29,754 nt of DNA from CAYNTC01 sp964432925. Its GTDB lineage: Bacteria > Planctomycetota > Phycisphaerae > Sedimentisphaerales > Anaerobacaceae. Where the stretch lies: contig CAYSPM010000013.1 of the NCBI GenBank assembly GCA_964432925.1, positions 1-29,754 on the forward strand. The letters are read 5' to 3'. The notes below the pieces were generated by a model. That model did not search any database and was not told where the DNA came from. It worked only from the letters and a program-made list of their open reading frames with translations. Numbering within the stretch: the stretch's first letter is position 1; the number at the start of each line of letters is the position of its first letter. Made by a program: the position numbers and the translations under genes. This document shows, piece after piece, positions 22,805 to 29,754 of the stretch.

Positions 22805-23428
22805 TCAACTCGCCGGCATATAGTAGGGTAGCCGGGCAAGATCCATAGCGATATCAATGGTTATCACTTTAACCTTTTTGGGCGCTGATATATAGCAAGG
22901 AGAGAAATTCAAAATGCCCCTTACACCTGCTTTAACCAAGCTATCCGCTGTTTTCTGGGCAGCGTCTCGCGGAACAGCTATTATCGCAAGTTCTATTTTG
23001 CGTCTCTTCAGCGTTCGGATATTGGAAGCATCCTCAACTCTCACATTATTTATTTTCCTCCCAACCTTCTTAGGATTAACATCAAAGGCAGCGGCAATCT
23101 CCAATCCGTACATCCTGAAACCGGGATACGCCAAGACAGCTGAGCCTAAATTGCCCACCCCTACCAAAGCTGCTCTTTTAACAATATCAAGTCTGAGAAT
23201 TTTCTTTATTTGCCGAGCAAGATTGTCAACCTCATAGCCCACGCCACGCGTGCCAAATCCCCCAAAATACGAAAAATCCTTCCTAACCTGCCAGGGATTC
23301 ACGCCAAGGAATTCTGCCAAGTCCTTGCTGGAGATACGCTCATGCCCCTGCTCCGCCGAAGACAGCAATCCACGAAGATAAACAGGCAATCGGCGAATTG
23401 TCTCATCTGGAATTCTATGATACCTCAT
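22805..23428 (-). CDS. rex: Redox-sensing transcriptional repressor Rex
   Basis: A 207-residue repressor that leaves DNA when NADH rises. The N-terminal winged helix contains RISSKDLAEFLGVNPWQVRK (31-50) and DFSYFGGFGTRGVGY (51-65), both Rex hallmarks. The Rossmann fold has ALVGVGNLGSAVL (87-99), and ILNFSPCYISAP lies near the end. The length is normal. It is on the same strand, 109 bp upstream of the NAD(P)H-hydrogenase operon, and is the obvious candidate regulator for it. This agrees with known Rex control of fermentative and hydrogen genes in anaerobes. Confidence 0.96.
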   Translation of the reverse strand: MRYHRIPDETIRRLPVYLRGLLSSAEQGHERISSKDLAEFLGVNPWQVRKDFSYFGGFGTRGVGYEVDNLARQIKKILRLDIVKRAALVGVGNLGSAVLAYPGFRMYGLEIAAAFDVNPKKVGRKINNVRVEDASNIRTLKRRKIELAIIAVPRDAAQKTADSLVKAGVRGILNFSPCYISAPKKVKVITIDIAMDLARLPYYMPAS

Positions 23429-23480
23429 AACAACTACGCTCGGTTAGCACTTGAGTTCACATTCACAAATAGAGCTGTAA

Positions 23481-23524
23481 AAGATAACTGTTTCCACATT
23501 GTGGGTCAATAAAATTTACACAAT
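23481..23524 (-). promoter_or_regulatory. Candidate rex promoter with inverted repeat
   Basis: On the minus strand -35 TTGACC (23509-23504) and -10 TATCTT (23486-23481) are 17 bp apart. The -35 box is flanked by ATTGTG (minus, 23524-23519) and CACAAT (23503-23498), a perfect 6-bp inverted repeat with 15 bp between. TTGTG/CACAA half-sites are Rex-like, but the spacing is wider than the usual 8 bp. Confidence 0.4.
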
Positions 23525-23559
23525 TTAGACAGTAGCATTTATACTCCTATTGCATAACT

Positions 23560-23740
23560 CTTTTGCAGAGAGTCGGTTAGCTGATAAAACTGCAAAAAGG
23601 AAAAAGCACAAATGACCCAAAGTTCCTGCTTTTCTACAGCTAATATGGTTTTACAATAGGCCGTATTCTCAGAGATCTGTTGCATATGATTTGTCATGCT
23701 GAGGCGAGGGCAAAAGGTGAATTGCCAATTCAATCCTATC
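23560..23740. repeat. Possible degenerate dispersed repeat
   Basis: Intergenic sequence containing TTGTCATGCTGAGGCGAGGGC (23693-23713 region), one arm of the TGTCATnCTGAG repeat seen at 4585. No partner arm is obvious. A minus-strand open frame (23539-23733) spans it but lacks family features, and I do not call a gene. Confidence 0.35.
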
Positions 23741-23763
23741 GTATATAGTGCATCATCAGACTT

Positions 23764-26076
23764 CTACGGATTGTTGTCCTCAAGCCAATGGCGAGCCATA
23801 AGCTGAAAGTCTGCAAAGTCAACCTTGCAGTCACCGTTGATATCACCAGCTACAATTGTCTCGCAAACAGGTTCACCGAAGTATGATTTACTGGCTTTAG
23901 CAGTACCGCCATAGGCTCCCATATTGACAATGCCCCCGCTGGGGAACGTCTCTCGTCCGATCGGAGAGGTTGGGTCGCCGGCATCAATACATAGACTTGT
24001 GATATCATCCTTGATCCAGCTTTCACCGACCGCATCCCATCGGCCACCTTGGGATTTCAAGTGATAATCATTGTTGCTCGGATCAACAAATTGAGGGTCG
24101 GTATCGATATTCCCTTGTCCCCAGACGACTGTTGAGTAAGTGCCAGATATGGATAAGGCGTCATGTCCGCCTTCAATGTCGCAGTAGTTAACTGTCACAT
24201 GAGAGCCGCGATCTTGGATTTGTGTATTCGAACTGTCTGTTAGAGTGATTGGCTGCGGACAATTCCAGATTATACAGTTAACTAACGTTGCTGTTCCACC
24301 ACCCGGATTCAGACTATATGGAGGGTCCCACCTGCCCAGATCAAAAAGCCTAATGCCCCTGCCACAGTCGACAATAGTATTGTTCACTAAAAGTGCCTCA
24401 CATGAATTCTCTACCGCGATGCCTGCGCTACTACAGTCATAGATTAAATTGTTCATTACAATAGGAAAGCACCTGTCCCGCAAGACGACGCCGTGATCAT
24501 CACTTCCTGCAATCACGTTTCCAATGATAACCGCTGAGCATCGTGTGGGATTTATCATGTCATCGTGTTCCGGATTTAAAAATACGTTGTTTTGTATAAG
24601 AGGAGCCGGTTCGCTTTCACCCCATAAATCTACATCGTCATTATCACCACGTTTGCCGGTAAAGAAACAGTCCTTTACTAACACGTATGAATATCTCGTG
24701 TGCACACCCTGTCCGATTGAGAGAAACTGACAACCCTTTATTTGTGCTGTTGCTTCTCCAGGGTGCACGGGGTCATCCGCTATAATTGCTATAGCATCGC
24801 CTTCAGCATTAGCACTTTCGTCCGGAAGCTTCTGGAAAACACACTTTTCGATATCGACATGACTTGCTAAAGCAACTATTGCCTCATGATACGTCCTCGC
24901 ACCCGGTTCGTAGTAATCCTGGTGTGCGCCTTCACTATCGGCATACTCAATAACACAGTGGGCAAGCCGACTATCTGCCGCCTCGACAAACATAATCTGT
25001 TTCCATGTTGTGCCGTCACCGTAGTGCGTGAAGCGAATCGGCTCTTTTTCAGTCGCCTTGGCAAGCAGTTGTCCGTAAACTATAAGCGCCGCTGCCTGCT
25101 TCATCAGAACCACCGTCCTCGGTTCGATACTAACAACAGTACCAGCGGAGACCACAGTGGTATCTTCAATAGCGACTGCTCCAGACCATGTTGTGTCTTC
25201 TGTCAGCTCTCCGCTGAGGTGACTTGCCGGTGGAACATACACGATCTCTATAGATCCCGAATCTATAATATTTGCCTCTGTATCCAGAGCCTCTACAGTT
25301 ATAGTGTTCAGGCCGGCAGTAAGCAAAATCTCACCCTCCCATGTCCCATCATCGACATAAAAATCAGCATCAGCTCCATTTACCGTCACCGAGACCGCTA
25401 CATCATCCGTTTTGCCCCTAAGCATCACCCTCTCCGTGCCCACAATCCAACTCTGGCCGTTTCGAACCGTGTCTGTTGCTGTTCGAAGAGTTGGTATAAG
25501 TGAAAAATCGCTGCTATTGATGGAACTGTTATGCCCTTCAATGGCGAGAAGATTACTTCCTTCGTTGAGCAATTCACCTGCGCTGCCCAGAGCAATCGTC
25601 TCCGGCGTGCCAGCCTCGTGTGAAGAAGCCATGGTCTCAAAGGTAGCTGGACCGTCGGGTATATGCCGCCGTGCTACTTCCTGGCCATTTAGATACGCAA
25701 TGAATCCATCATCGTAATCGATAACAAGCTCTACAACATCATCGCCGGTCAACGATGAAACCGAAAACTCCTTTCGGATATACACCGTAGCGTAGTTACC
25801 CTGCATATCGGCCAGAATCGTTACATCGTCGTCATCACCATAGCCAAAACCACTAATACCCACATCCCAGTGCGAATCGTCGAAGCTTATCTCTTTCCAG
25901 GCATCGGGCGAGACACTGGGTGCCTCAGAACCTCGATAGAATTTCCAATTATCGCCTGGCGCGATGAATTCGGTCCCTTCTGAGCCAAGCTGTATTGTCA
26001 TCGAGCAGACGTTACCGTGAACGAACAAGAGCCCTAGAAGAATTATGAGCCTAATCCTTACATCAGTAAGCTTCAT
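23764..26076 (-). CDS. Secreted right-handed beta-helix protein with C-terminal dockerin
   Basis: A 770-residue exported protein from ATG 26076, with AAGGAG eight bases upstream; a TTG seven codons earlier is not needed. The signal peptide is about residues 1-25 (RIRLIILLGLLFVHGNVCS). A galactose-binding-like beta-sandwich follows (NWKFYRGSEAP, WKEISFDDSHWDVG, YIRKEF, DYDDGFIAYLNGQEV), then an Ig-like segment. A long parallel beta-helix has repeated short strands ending in N and C (IQNNVFLNP, IMNNLIYDC, LVNNTIVDC, LVNCIIWNC). The end has GIVNMGAYGGT, a common planctomycete feature, and one dockerin type I repeat, AGDINGDCKVDFADFQLMA. The fold suggests polysaccharide binding or lyase activity; no catalytic residue can be assigned. 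Confidence 0.9.
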   Translation of the reverse strand: MKLTDVRIRLIILLGLLFVHGNVCSMTIQLGSEGTEFIAPGDNWKFYRGSEAPSVSPDAWKEISFDDSHWDVGISGFGYGDDDDVTILADMQGNYATVYIRKEFSVSSLTGDDVVELVIDYDDGFIAYLNGQEVARRHIPDGPATFETMASSHEAGTPETIALGSAGELLNEGSNLLAIEGHNSSINSSDFSLIPTLRTATDTVRNGQSWIVGTERVMLRGKTDDVAVSVTVNGADADFYVDDGTWEGEILLTAGLNTITVEALDTEANIIDSGSIEIVYVPPASHLSGELTEDTTWSGAVAIEDTTVVSAGTVVSIEPRTVVLMKQAAALIVYGQLLAKATEKEPIRFTHYGDGTTWKQIMFVEAADSRLAHCVIEYADSEGAHQDYYEPGARTYHEAIVALASHVDIEKCVFQKLPDESANAEGDAIAIIADDPVHPGEATAQIKGCQFLSIGQGVHTRYSYVLVKDCFFTGKRGDNDDVDLWGESEPAPLIQNNVFLNPEHDDMINPTRCSAVIIGNVIAGSDDHGVVLRDRCFPIVMNNLIYDCSSAGIAVENSCEALLVNNTIVDCGRGIRLFDLGRWDPPYSLNPGGGTATLVNCIIWNCPQPITLTDSSNTQIQDRGSHVTVNYCDIEGGHDALSISGTYSTVVWGQGNIDTDPQFVDPSNNDYHLKSQGGRWDAVGESWIKDDITSLCIDAGDPTSPIGRETFPSGGIVNMGAYGGTAKASKSYFGEPVCETIVAGDINGDCKVDFADFQLMARHWLEDNNP

Positions 26077-26527
26077 GAAAAAAACTCCTTCCTCCAAGTC
26101 ATTAACCCACGATAAGCAGTCAGAGGCCTGCGGTTATCTTGATGGGACGTAGTGTTGTCCCGGCAAAGAATTTTTACCGGCACCTCGTCGCAGTAAACAC
26201 TGAAATATCCAGCCGAAAATATCACAGCCACTTCTCTAAAGAATAAGCACTTCTAAATGTATCGCTCTAAGCAGAAAAATTTAATAATTCCCATACAGCA
26301 ATGAAAATAATACTCCTATAGGTCTTATATAATATCAAAAATGCCTTTTAATATCATCGTCCTAATGTGTGGTTTTCTCGAATAACTTCTGAAAATTTCA
26401 CGAAATTAGAGTGTTCGATCCTAAAACTGACTTTAATCCCCAATCTTGAACTGTCTTGATATGTCTATTGGAATAGATTACCCCAAACTGAGAATGCCTA
26501 AAACCAGCATTTCTTCCCGAACGAGGA
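26077..26527. other. Intergenic region without a recognised gene
   Basis: About 450 bp, A+T-rich, between the beta-helix gene and the tRNA-Arg promoter. It must contain the beta-helix gene promoter (minus strand), but no clear -35/-10 pair stands out. Confidence 0.4.
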
Positions 26528-26556
26528 TTGACAAGATGTGGATAAAATCTTCAAAT
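26528..26556 (+). promoter_or_regulatory. Candidate promoter of tRNA-Arg
   Basis: A perfect TTGACA (26528-26533) lies 17 bp from TCAAAT (26551-26556), a 4-of-6 match to the -10 consensus. Transcription would begin about 15 nt upstream of the tRNA. Confidence 0.45.
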
Positions 26557-26577
26557 AAGGGATGCTTATGCATGCTA

Positions 26578-26651
26578 GCGCCCGTAGCTCAGTAGGATAG
26601 AGCATCGGTTTCCTAAACCGGAGGTCGCAGGTTCGAATCCTGCCGGGCGTA
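26578..26651 (+). tRNA. tRNA-Arg (anticodon CCT)
   Basis: Acceptor GCGCCCG (26578-26584) pairs with CGGGCGT (26644-26650) with one G-T pair at the end, and the discriminator is A at 26651. D stem GCTC/GAGC; anticodon stem TCGGT/ACCGG around TTCCTAA gives anticodon CCT; T arm GCAGG-TTCGAAT-CCTGC. CCA is not encoded. It reads the codon AGG. No duplicated 3' end was seen nearby. Confidence 0.95.
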
Positions 26652-27124
26652 TTTTAGACTTTGCCACAAGTTAGGTTCCAGATATAGTATTTGATTCTCA
26701 ATGTAAGCTGCTCAACAAAATTCATGGCAGGTTTATACTTCAGTAAAACATGGCGTCTCAGACGTGACTTTTGTTATTGTATTGGCGAGGTCAGCTTACC
26801 TATGGAGGGAATTTAACGCGGAACAAAAGAGTCGCGATAAATTGGGAACATAAACATAACTTTTCAGGTCTGAAATTTACCTAATTAATCCCTTTAGTAC
26901 AAATTCGACAAGAGCAAGATATCGAAGTTGGAGCACCTGCCCTGAATGCACTTTACGAATTAGAGCTACCTCCACTGCAACTCGTCAAGCTGCCAAAAAT
27001 GGGCAGGAAGAAATAGTGTTTGTAGCCGTGTACCTCTGGGTGCATCTGTAAGGGCAAGTTTATAGTTGATAAGGTGCATTATAAAGCAATACAAACGCCT
27101 TTTCTCACTCTCGTCCGGTTCTAA
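26652..27124. other. Intergenic region without a recognised gene
   Basis: About 470 bp between tRNA-Arg and the cold-shock gene terminator. Short open stretches around 26880-27020 show no family features. No repeat or RNA is recognised. Confidence 0.4.
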
Positions 27125-27156
27125 CAAAAAAGGCCACGCGTATATCGCGAAGCCTT
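27125..27156 (-). terminator. Rho-independent terminator of the cold-shock gene
   Basis: On the minus strand AAGGC-TT-CGCG, loop ATATA, CGCG-TG-GCC is followed by six T. It ends the cold-shock transcript about 25 bp after the stop codon. Confidence 0.8.
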
Positions 27157-27180
27157 AGATTCGACCGCTCTCTGTGATGA

Positions 27181-27384
27181 TCAGCAGGGAGACACGTTAG
27201 TTGCCTCGAGTCCCTTCCTGCCCTGTGCAGCCTCGTATTCCACAGCCTGACCCTCATAGAGAGTCTTAAATCCTTCTCCAGCGATATTGGAGTGATGAAC
27301 GAACAGATCCTCAGCACCATCGTCTGGAGTGATAAAACCGAACCCCTTTTTCTCACTGAACCATTTTACTGTACCTTTTGCCAA
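27181..27384 (-). CDS. csp: Cold-shock domain protein (CspA family)
   Basis: A 67-residue single cold-shock domain (OB fold) that binds single-stranded RNA/DNA and melts mRNA structure. KGTVKWFSEKKGFGFI contains RNP1 and DLFVHHSNI contains RNP2. EGQAVEYEAAQGRKGLEATNV completes the fold. The usual ATG is replaced by TTG at 27384; AAGGAG eight bases upstream and the family N-terminus (MAKGTVKWF) leave little doubt. A 14-codon upstream ORF ends just inside this ribosome site. The leader is about 100 nt, fitting post-transcriptional control as in other csp genes. The C-terminus ends SPC instead of the more usual Val/Leu. Confidence 0.96.
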   Translation of the reverse strand: MAKGTVKWFSEKKGFGFITPDDGAEDLFVHHSNIAGEGFKTLYEGQAVEYEAAQGRKGLEATNVSPC

Positions 27385-27396
27385 TTACTCTTCTCC

Positions 27397-27441
27397 TTAG
27401 GCCCGCGCGGCCTGCAACGCCCTTTCCCTCGCTTTCTTCAT
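27397..27441 (-). CDS. Short upstream ORF in the cold-shock gene leader
   Basis: ATG 27441 to TAA 27399-27397 encodes MKKARERALQAARA. The stop codon overlaps the AAGGAG ribosome site of csp, the arrangement expected for translational coupling. GGAG lies about 11 bases before the ATG. A G+C-rich inverted segment (GGCCGCGCGGGCC) lies in its last codons. It could also be chance; there is no homology to rely on. Confidence 0.35.
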   Translation of the reverse strand: MKKARERALQAARA

Positions 27442-27489
27442 AAGGGGTACACTCCGAGGGAGCAAAGAATACTCCTTAACAATTTGCTC

Positions 27490-27518
27490 ACACTATCAAA
27501 ACACCTCCAAACTGTCAA
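27490..27518 (-). promoter_or_regulatory. Candidate csp promoter
   Basis: A perfect TTGACA (27518-27513) stands 17 bp from TAGTGT (27495-27490), a poor -10 box (3 of 6). It would give a leader of about 100 nt before the TTG start. Confidence 0.4.
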
Positions 27519-27916
27519 CAAAATAACTCGAAAAAGCCAGAAAAACCCAAAATCAAGCGGGTAAATTATTTATTATAATACCCCCGACAAGGCTGCCGTT
27601 CAACAACCTGTTTTTGAGCAACTGTCCCAAGGATCGTGGTGGGAAATTTCTCCGATACTCGGGTACCAATAGGCTTTCAGATGACTTGGCGTAGGTTGCA
27701 TACGCCATTCTCACTACGCAAATGATGCATCAGATACTTATGAGCCAATGCTACTCTGCGTAGTAAGCTACGTAGCACGAGCATCTTATCAGGATCCTGG
27801 TAACTTCGCATTATCTTGATCCAAATCTTGTACGTCAAGCCGATCACTCACTTGGTTGCATTATTCATCGGATCACCCAGCCCACGGCTAATATTCTCCC
27901 CGTTCCTCTCTTTTTG
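27519..27916. other. Intergenic region without a recognised gene
   Basis: About 400 bp. A minus-strand frame ending at 27677 has a plausible composition (DPDKMLVLRSLLRRVALAHK) but is only about 50 codons, has no ribosome site and no recognised family; it may be a gene remnant. Confidence 0.35.
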
Positions 27917-28192
27917 CTAGAGCAACTGATTGGCCTTACCATAAGTTACTTTGTGAGATTTGTAGAAACTACGAACCAGTTGCTCAATCTCCTCCGGCAG
28001 CCGAGACAATGGCGATTTTTCATGCGACAATCGCTTCAAGTCTGACAGCATCTGTGACTCGTGTGGCAACCCTTTGCAGTGGAAGTGCCGTGATAAATCC
28101 AAAGCACGCTCTTTTATGATCGCGATTACAGCAGGCCCATCTTCCAGTGAAAGCCTTATTTTGGACGCTCTGAAATAGGCTGGTAGCTTCAA
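27917..28192 (-). CDS. Doubtful small ORF, hypothetical
   Basis: A 91-codon frame beginning with TTG 28192. The product is basic and helical, with no signal peptide or recognised motif (LSRHFHCKGLPHESQ, RLPEEIEQLVRSFYKSHK). The nearest purine-rich stretch, GGAAGAAG, is too far upstream to be a good ribosome site. It may be a real small gene, a remnant of a larger one, or chance. Confidence 0.3.
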   Translation of the reverse strand: MKLPAYFRASKIRLSLEDGPAVIAIIKERALDLSRHFHCKGLPHESQMLSDLKRLSHEKSPLSRLPEEIEQLVRSFYKSHKVTYGKANQLL

Positions 28193-28577
28193 AAAAATCA
28201 GCGTTCTTCTTCCTATAACTTCTTTCAGACCCGAGAATTATTGATGTTTCGGTCAGTCAAAAAGCCCTTATGAAGCAGAGTTTTGCCATTACTGAGATAG
28301 GTGCTATATAGTCTTGACATTATAGGACTGGTATGATAGTTTGTATAAGGGTGATGGCAGGTTGATTTTTCATCGTGCTTATTCTCATGGAGGAAGGGTG
28401 AGACAATTGTTATTGTTTCCCTCTAAGCTTCTCCCGTGGTTAAAGACTGCTTTCTGAAAAGCCGAACAGTGAGCATATGCACATTGCGAAAAGAACAAAT
28501 CGGCTCGCGGGCAATACAACAAGCTGGCGAATAAGACAAATATTAGCGTAATAACATGTTTTTGGGGAGATCAGAAA
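28193..28577. other. Upstream region of the secreted PASTA protein gene
   Basis: About 385 bp without a credible gene. A TTGACA lies near 28313 but has no good -10 box at standard spacing. A strong GGGGAG ribosome site at 28564-28569 serves the GTG start at 28578. Confidence 0.4.
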
Positions 28578-29754
28578 GTGAAACTTTGGCATGTTTACAA
28601 ACTGTCTATAAGTTTGTTTGTGAGTATTCTTATTACGACTACAGCGTCATCAGAGTGTGTTCTGTTCACTATCAATACTGATGACGACTGTCTCTACGCC
28701 ATAGATAGGTTGACAGCCAGGGCCCAACAAGTAGAGCGGCTTAATCTTAATGGTTTCGTGTCAGGCATCGCATATCATCTCGTCAGCGACACCCTATATG
28801 GGGTCACGTACGGCAACACGCCCGGTGAGAACAATCTATACTCGATAGATTACTCGACGGGTTCGACCAGCTTAATAGGCTTTTTAGGAGTCTCACAGAT
28901 GGAAGCTCTGGCGTGCGATCCCACATCGGGCCAATTGTACGGCACAACTGCCCGCTCAGCACGCGATGGCCTCTACGTTATTGATTCCTCCACCGGTGCC
29001 GCAACCTTCGTCGGCCCCATCGGCTTGCCTGATTTATATTATCAAACAGTCTACGGCCTATCGTTTCATCCGCAAACGCATGTTCTATACGGTTGTGCCA
29101 GCGGTACTTCGCCTGGTTGGGCTGCCTTAATCGAAATTGACAAATCAACCGGCCAAGGGACATTGGTTGTTGAGTTGTCCCAACATATTGGCGATATTGC
29201 GTTTGATCCTGACAGTAATATCCTTTATGGCATTGACAATCGCGCGCCGAATCATTACGGCAACTTATACACCATTGACATTGATACCGGAGATATGATG
29301 CTTATCGGCCCGACTAGATTGGGCGCTGCTCTAAATCTCGAGTTTGTCGAGGTCGTCAGCACAGAGGAAATGGTCACTGTACCCGACGTGGTTGGTCTTT
29401 CTCAAGCAGATGCTGAATTCGAAATTACCGCGGCTGGCTTGGATGTAGGAAATATAACATTTGCAGGCAGTGATACCATTCCGGTTGGATACGTAGTCGC
29501 TCAGAACCCTGAACCAGAGGCACAGGCAATCATTGGCTCTTTGGTTGATTTGGTTATATCCTCTGGCCCTGCCGTTGACTATTTTACTGAGCAGTTTACA
29601 CTAAGTTCGGGTTATTTTGATTTATCTTACAAGTCCCTGCTATTTACACCTATAGATAGTTCATATAGCTGTTGTATAAGTGATATATCTGCGTTACCAA
29701 CCGATCCATCCGGCGGTACATCTGTTTCGCTTGGGGATGACGATTATGAGCGTG
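28578..29754 (+). CDS. Secreted beta-propeller-like protein with a PASTA domain (C-terminus outside window)
   Basis: From GTG 28578, 392 codons are open to the window end. The GGGGAG site eight bases upstream supports this start. The signal peptide is about residues 1-27 (LSISLFVSILITTTASS). Residues 30-260 contain repeats of the form LYG/LYxID-xxTGxxxxIG, as in extracellular propeller domains. Residues about 264-330 form one PASTA domain (VTVPDVVGLSQADAEFEI, then GYVVAQNPEPEAQAI and LVISSGPA). Beyond it TEQFTLSSGYFDLSYKSLLF starts another domain that I believe recurs in planctomycete surface proteins. PASTA domains bind muropeptides in kinases and penicillin-binding proteins, but here the setting is an exported non-kinase protein. 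The function is unknown. Confidence 0.85.
   Translation, partial: MKLWHVYKLSISLFVSILITTTASSECVLFTINTDDDCLYAIDRLTARAQQVERLNLNGFVSGIAYHLVSDTLYGVTYGNTPGENNLYSIDYSTGSTSLIGFLGVSQMEALACDPTSGQLYGTTARSARDGLYVIDSSTGAATFVGPIGLPDLYYQTVYGLSFHPQTHVLYGCASGTSPGWAALIEIDKSTGQGTLVVELSQHIGDIAFDPDSNILYGIDNRAPNHYGNLYTIDIDTGDMMLIGPTRLGAALNLEFVEVVSTEEMVTVPDVVGLSQADAEFEITAAGLDVGNITFAGSDTIPVGYVVAQNPEPEAQAIIGSLVDLVISSGPAVDYFTEQFTLSSGYFDLSYKSLLFTPIDSSYSCCISDISALPTDPSGGTSVSLGDDDYER

Noticed and set aside
23539..23733. A 64-codon minus-strand open frame
   Set aside because: It runs through a repeat-like stretch (TGTCATGCTGAG) and has no domain or convincing start.
27660..27840. Minus-strand frame with DPDKMLVLRSLLRRVALAHK, possible transposase remnant
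   Set aside because: Only about 50 codons, no ribosome site, no recognised transposase motif and no terminal repeats.
1..29754. CRISPR array
   Set aside because: No regularly spaced identical short repeats or cas genes were seen anywhere in the window.

Overview
The window looks like part of the chromosome of an anaerobic or facultatively anaerobic bacterium, most likely a planctomycete of the Phycisphaerae/Sedimentisphaerales type. That placement is an inference. It rests on secreted beta-helix and sugar-binding-like proteins with a C-terminal type I dockerin, a secreted GH95 alpha-L-fucosidase, a large energy-converting hydrogenase operon, and dispersed palindromic repeats. No rRNA or taxonomic marker gene is present to settle it.

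Left end (1-2560, minus strand): an iron-uptake operon, DtxR-type regulator > feoA > feoB (feoB runs off the window). Its promoter is near-consensus, and a perfect 7-2-7 bp iron-box palindrome fills the -35/-10 spacer. From 2732 to 4293 lies a tRNA-Pro(GGG) gene whose last 22 bases plus three flanking bases are repeated exactly 1.5 kb downstream. The two copies enclose an A+T-rich mini-element with a possible BamHI/BglII-like nuclease and a PIN toxin/micro-antitoxin pair. No integrase is visible.

From 4553 to 9848: a hairpin MITE-like repeat just upstream of the GH95 fucosidase, then a secreted protein with three 19-residue repeats and a C-terminal domain I cannot assign. A 177-bp palindromic repeat, a hypothetical gene and an ACT-domain gene interrupted by an in-frame TGA follow.

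From 9968 to 23428 (all minus strand, read right to left): the redox repressor gene rex, then 17 tightly packed genes. In order of transcription these are an iron-sulfur protein and an FAD/NAD(P)H protein (beta and gamma subunits of the sulfhydrogenase/AsrAB type), a HycB-like ferredoxin, NuoH-, NuoB- and NuoC-like subunits, the catalytic [NiFe] group 4 large subunit, and a NuoL-like antiporter subunit. They continue with an MbhD-MbhE fusion, MrpB, C, D, E, F and G, a NuoI-like ferredoxin and a HycI-type maturation protease. The likely product is one membrane complex that couples NAD(P)H/H+/H2 electron transfer to Na+ or H+ translocation through a complete Mrp module. Its expression probably follows the NADH/NAD+ ratio through Rex.

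Right end (23764-29754): a secreted beta-helix/dockerin protein, tRNA-Arg(CCT), a cold-shock protein gene with a TTG start, a 14-codon upstream ORF and a good terminator, a weakly supported small ORF, and the start of a secreted protein with a PASTA domain that runs off the window.
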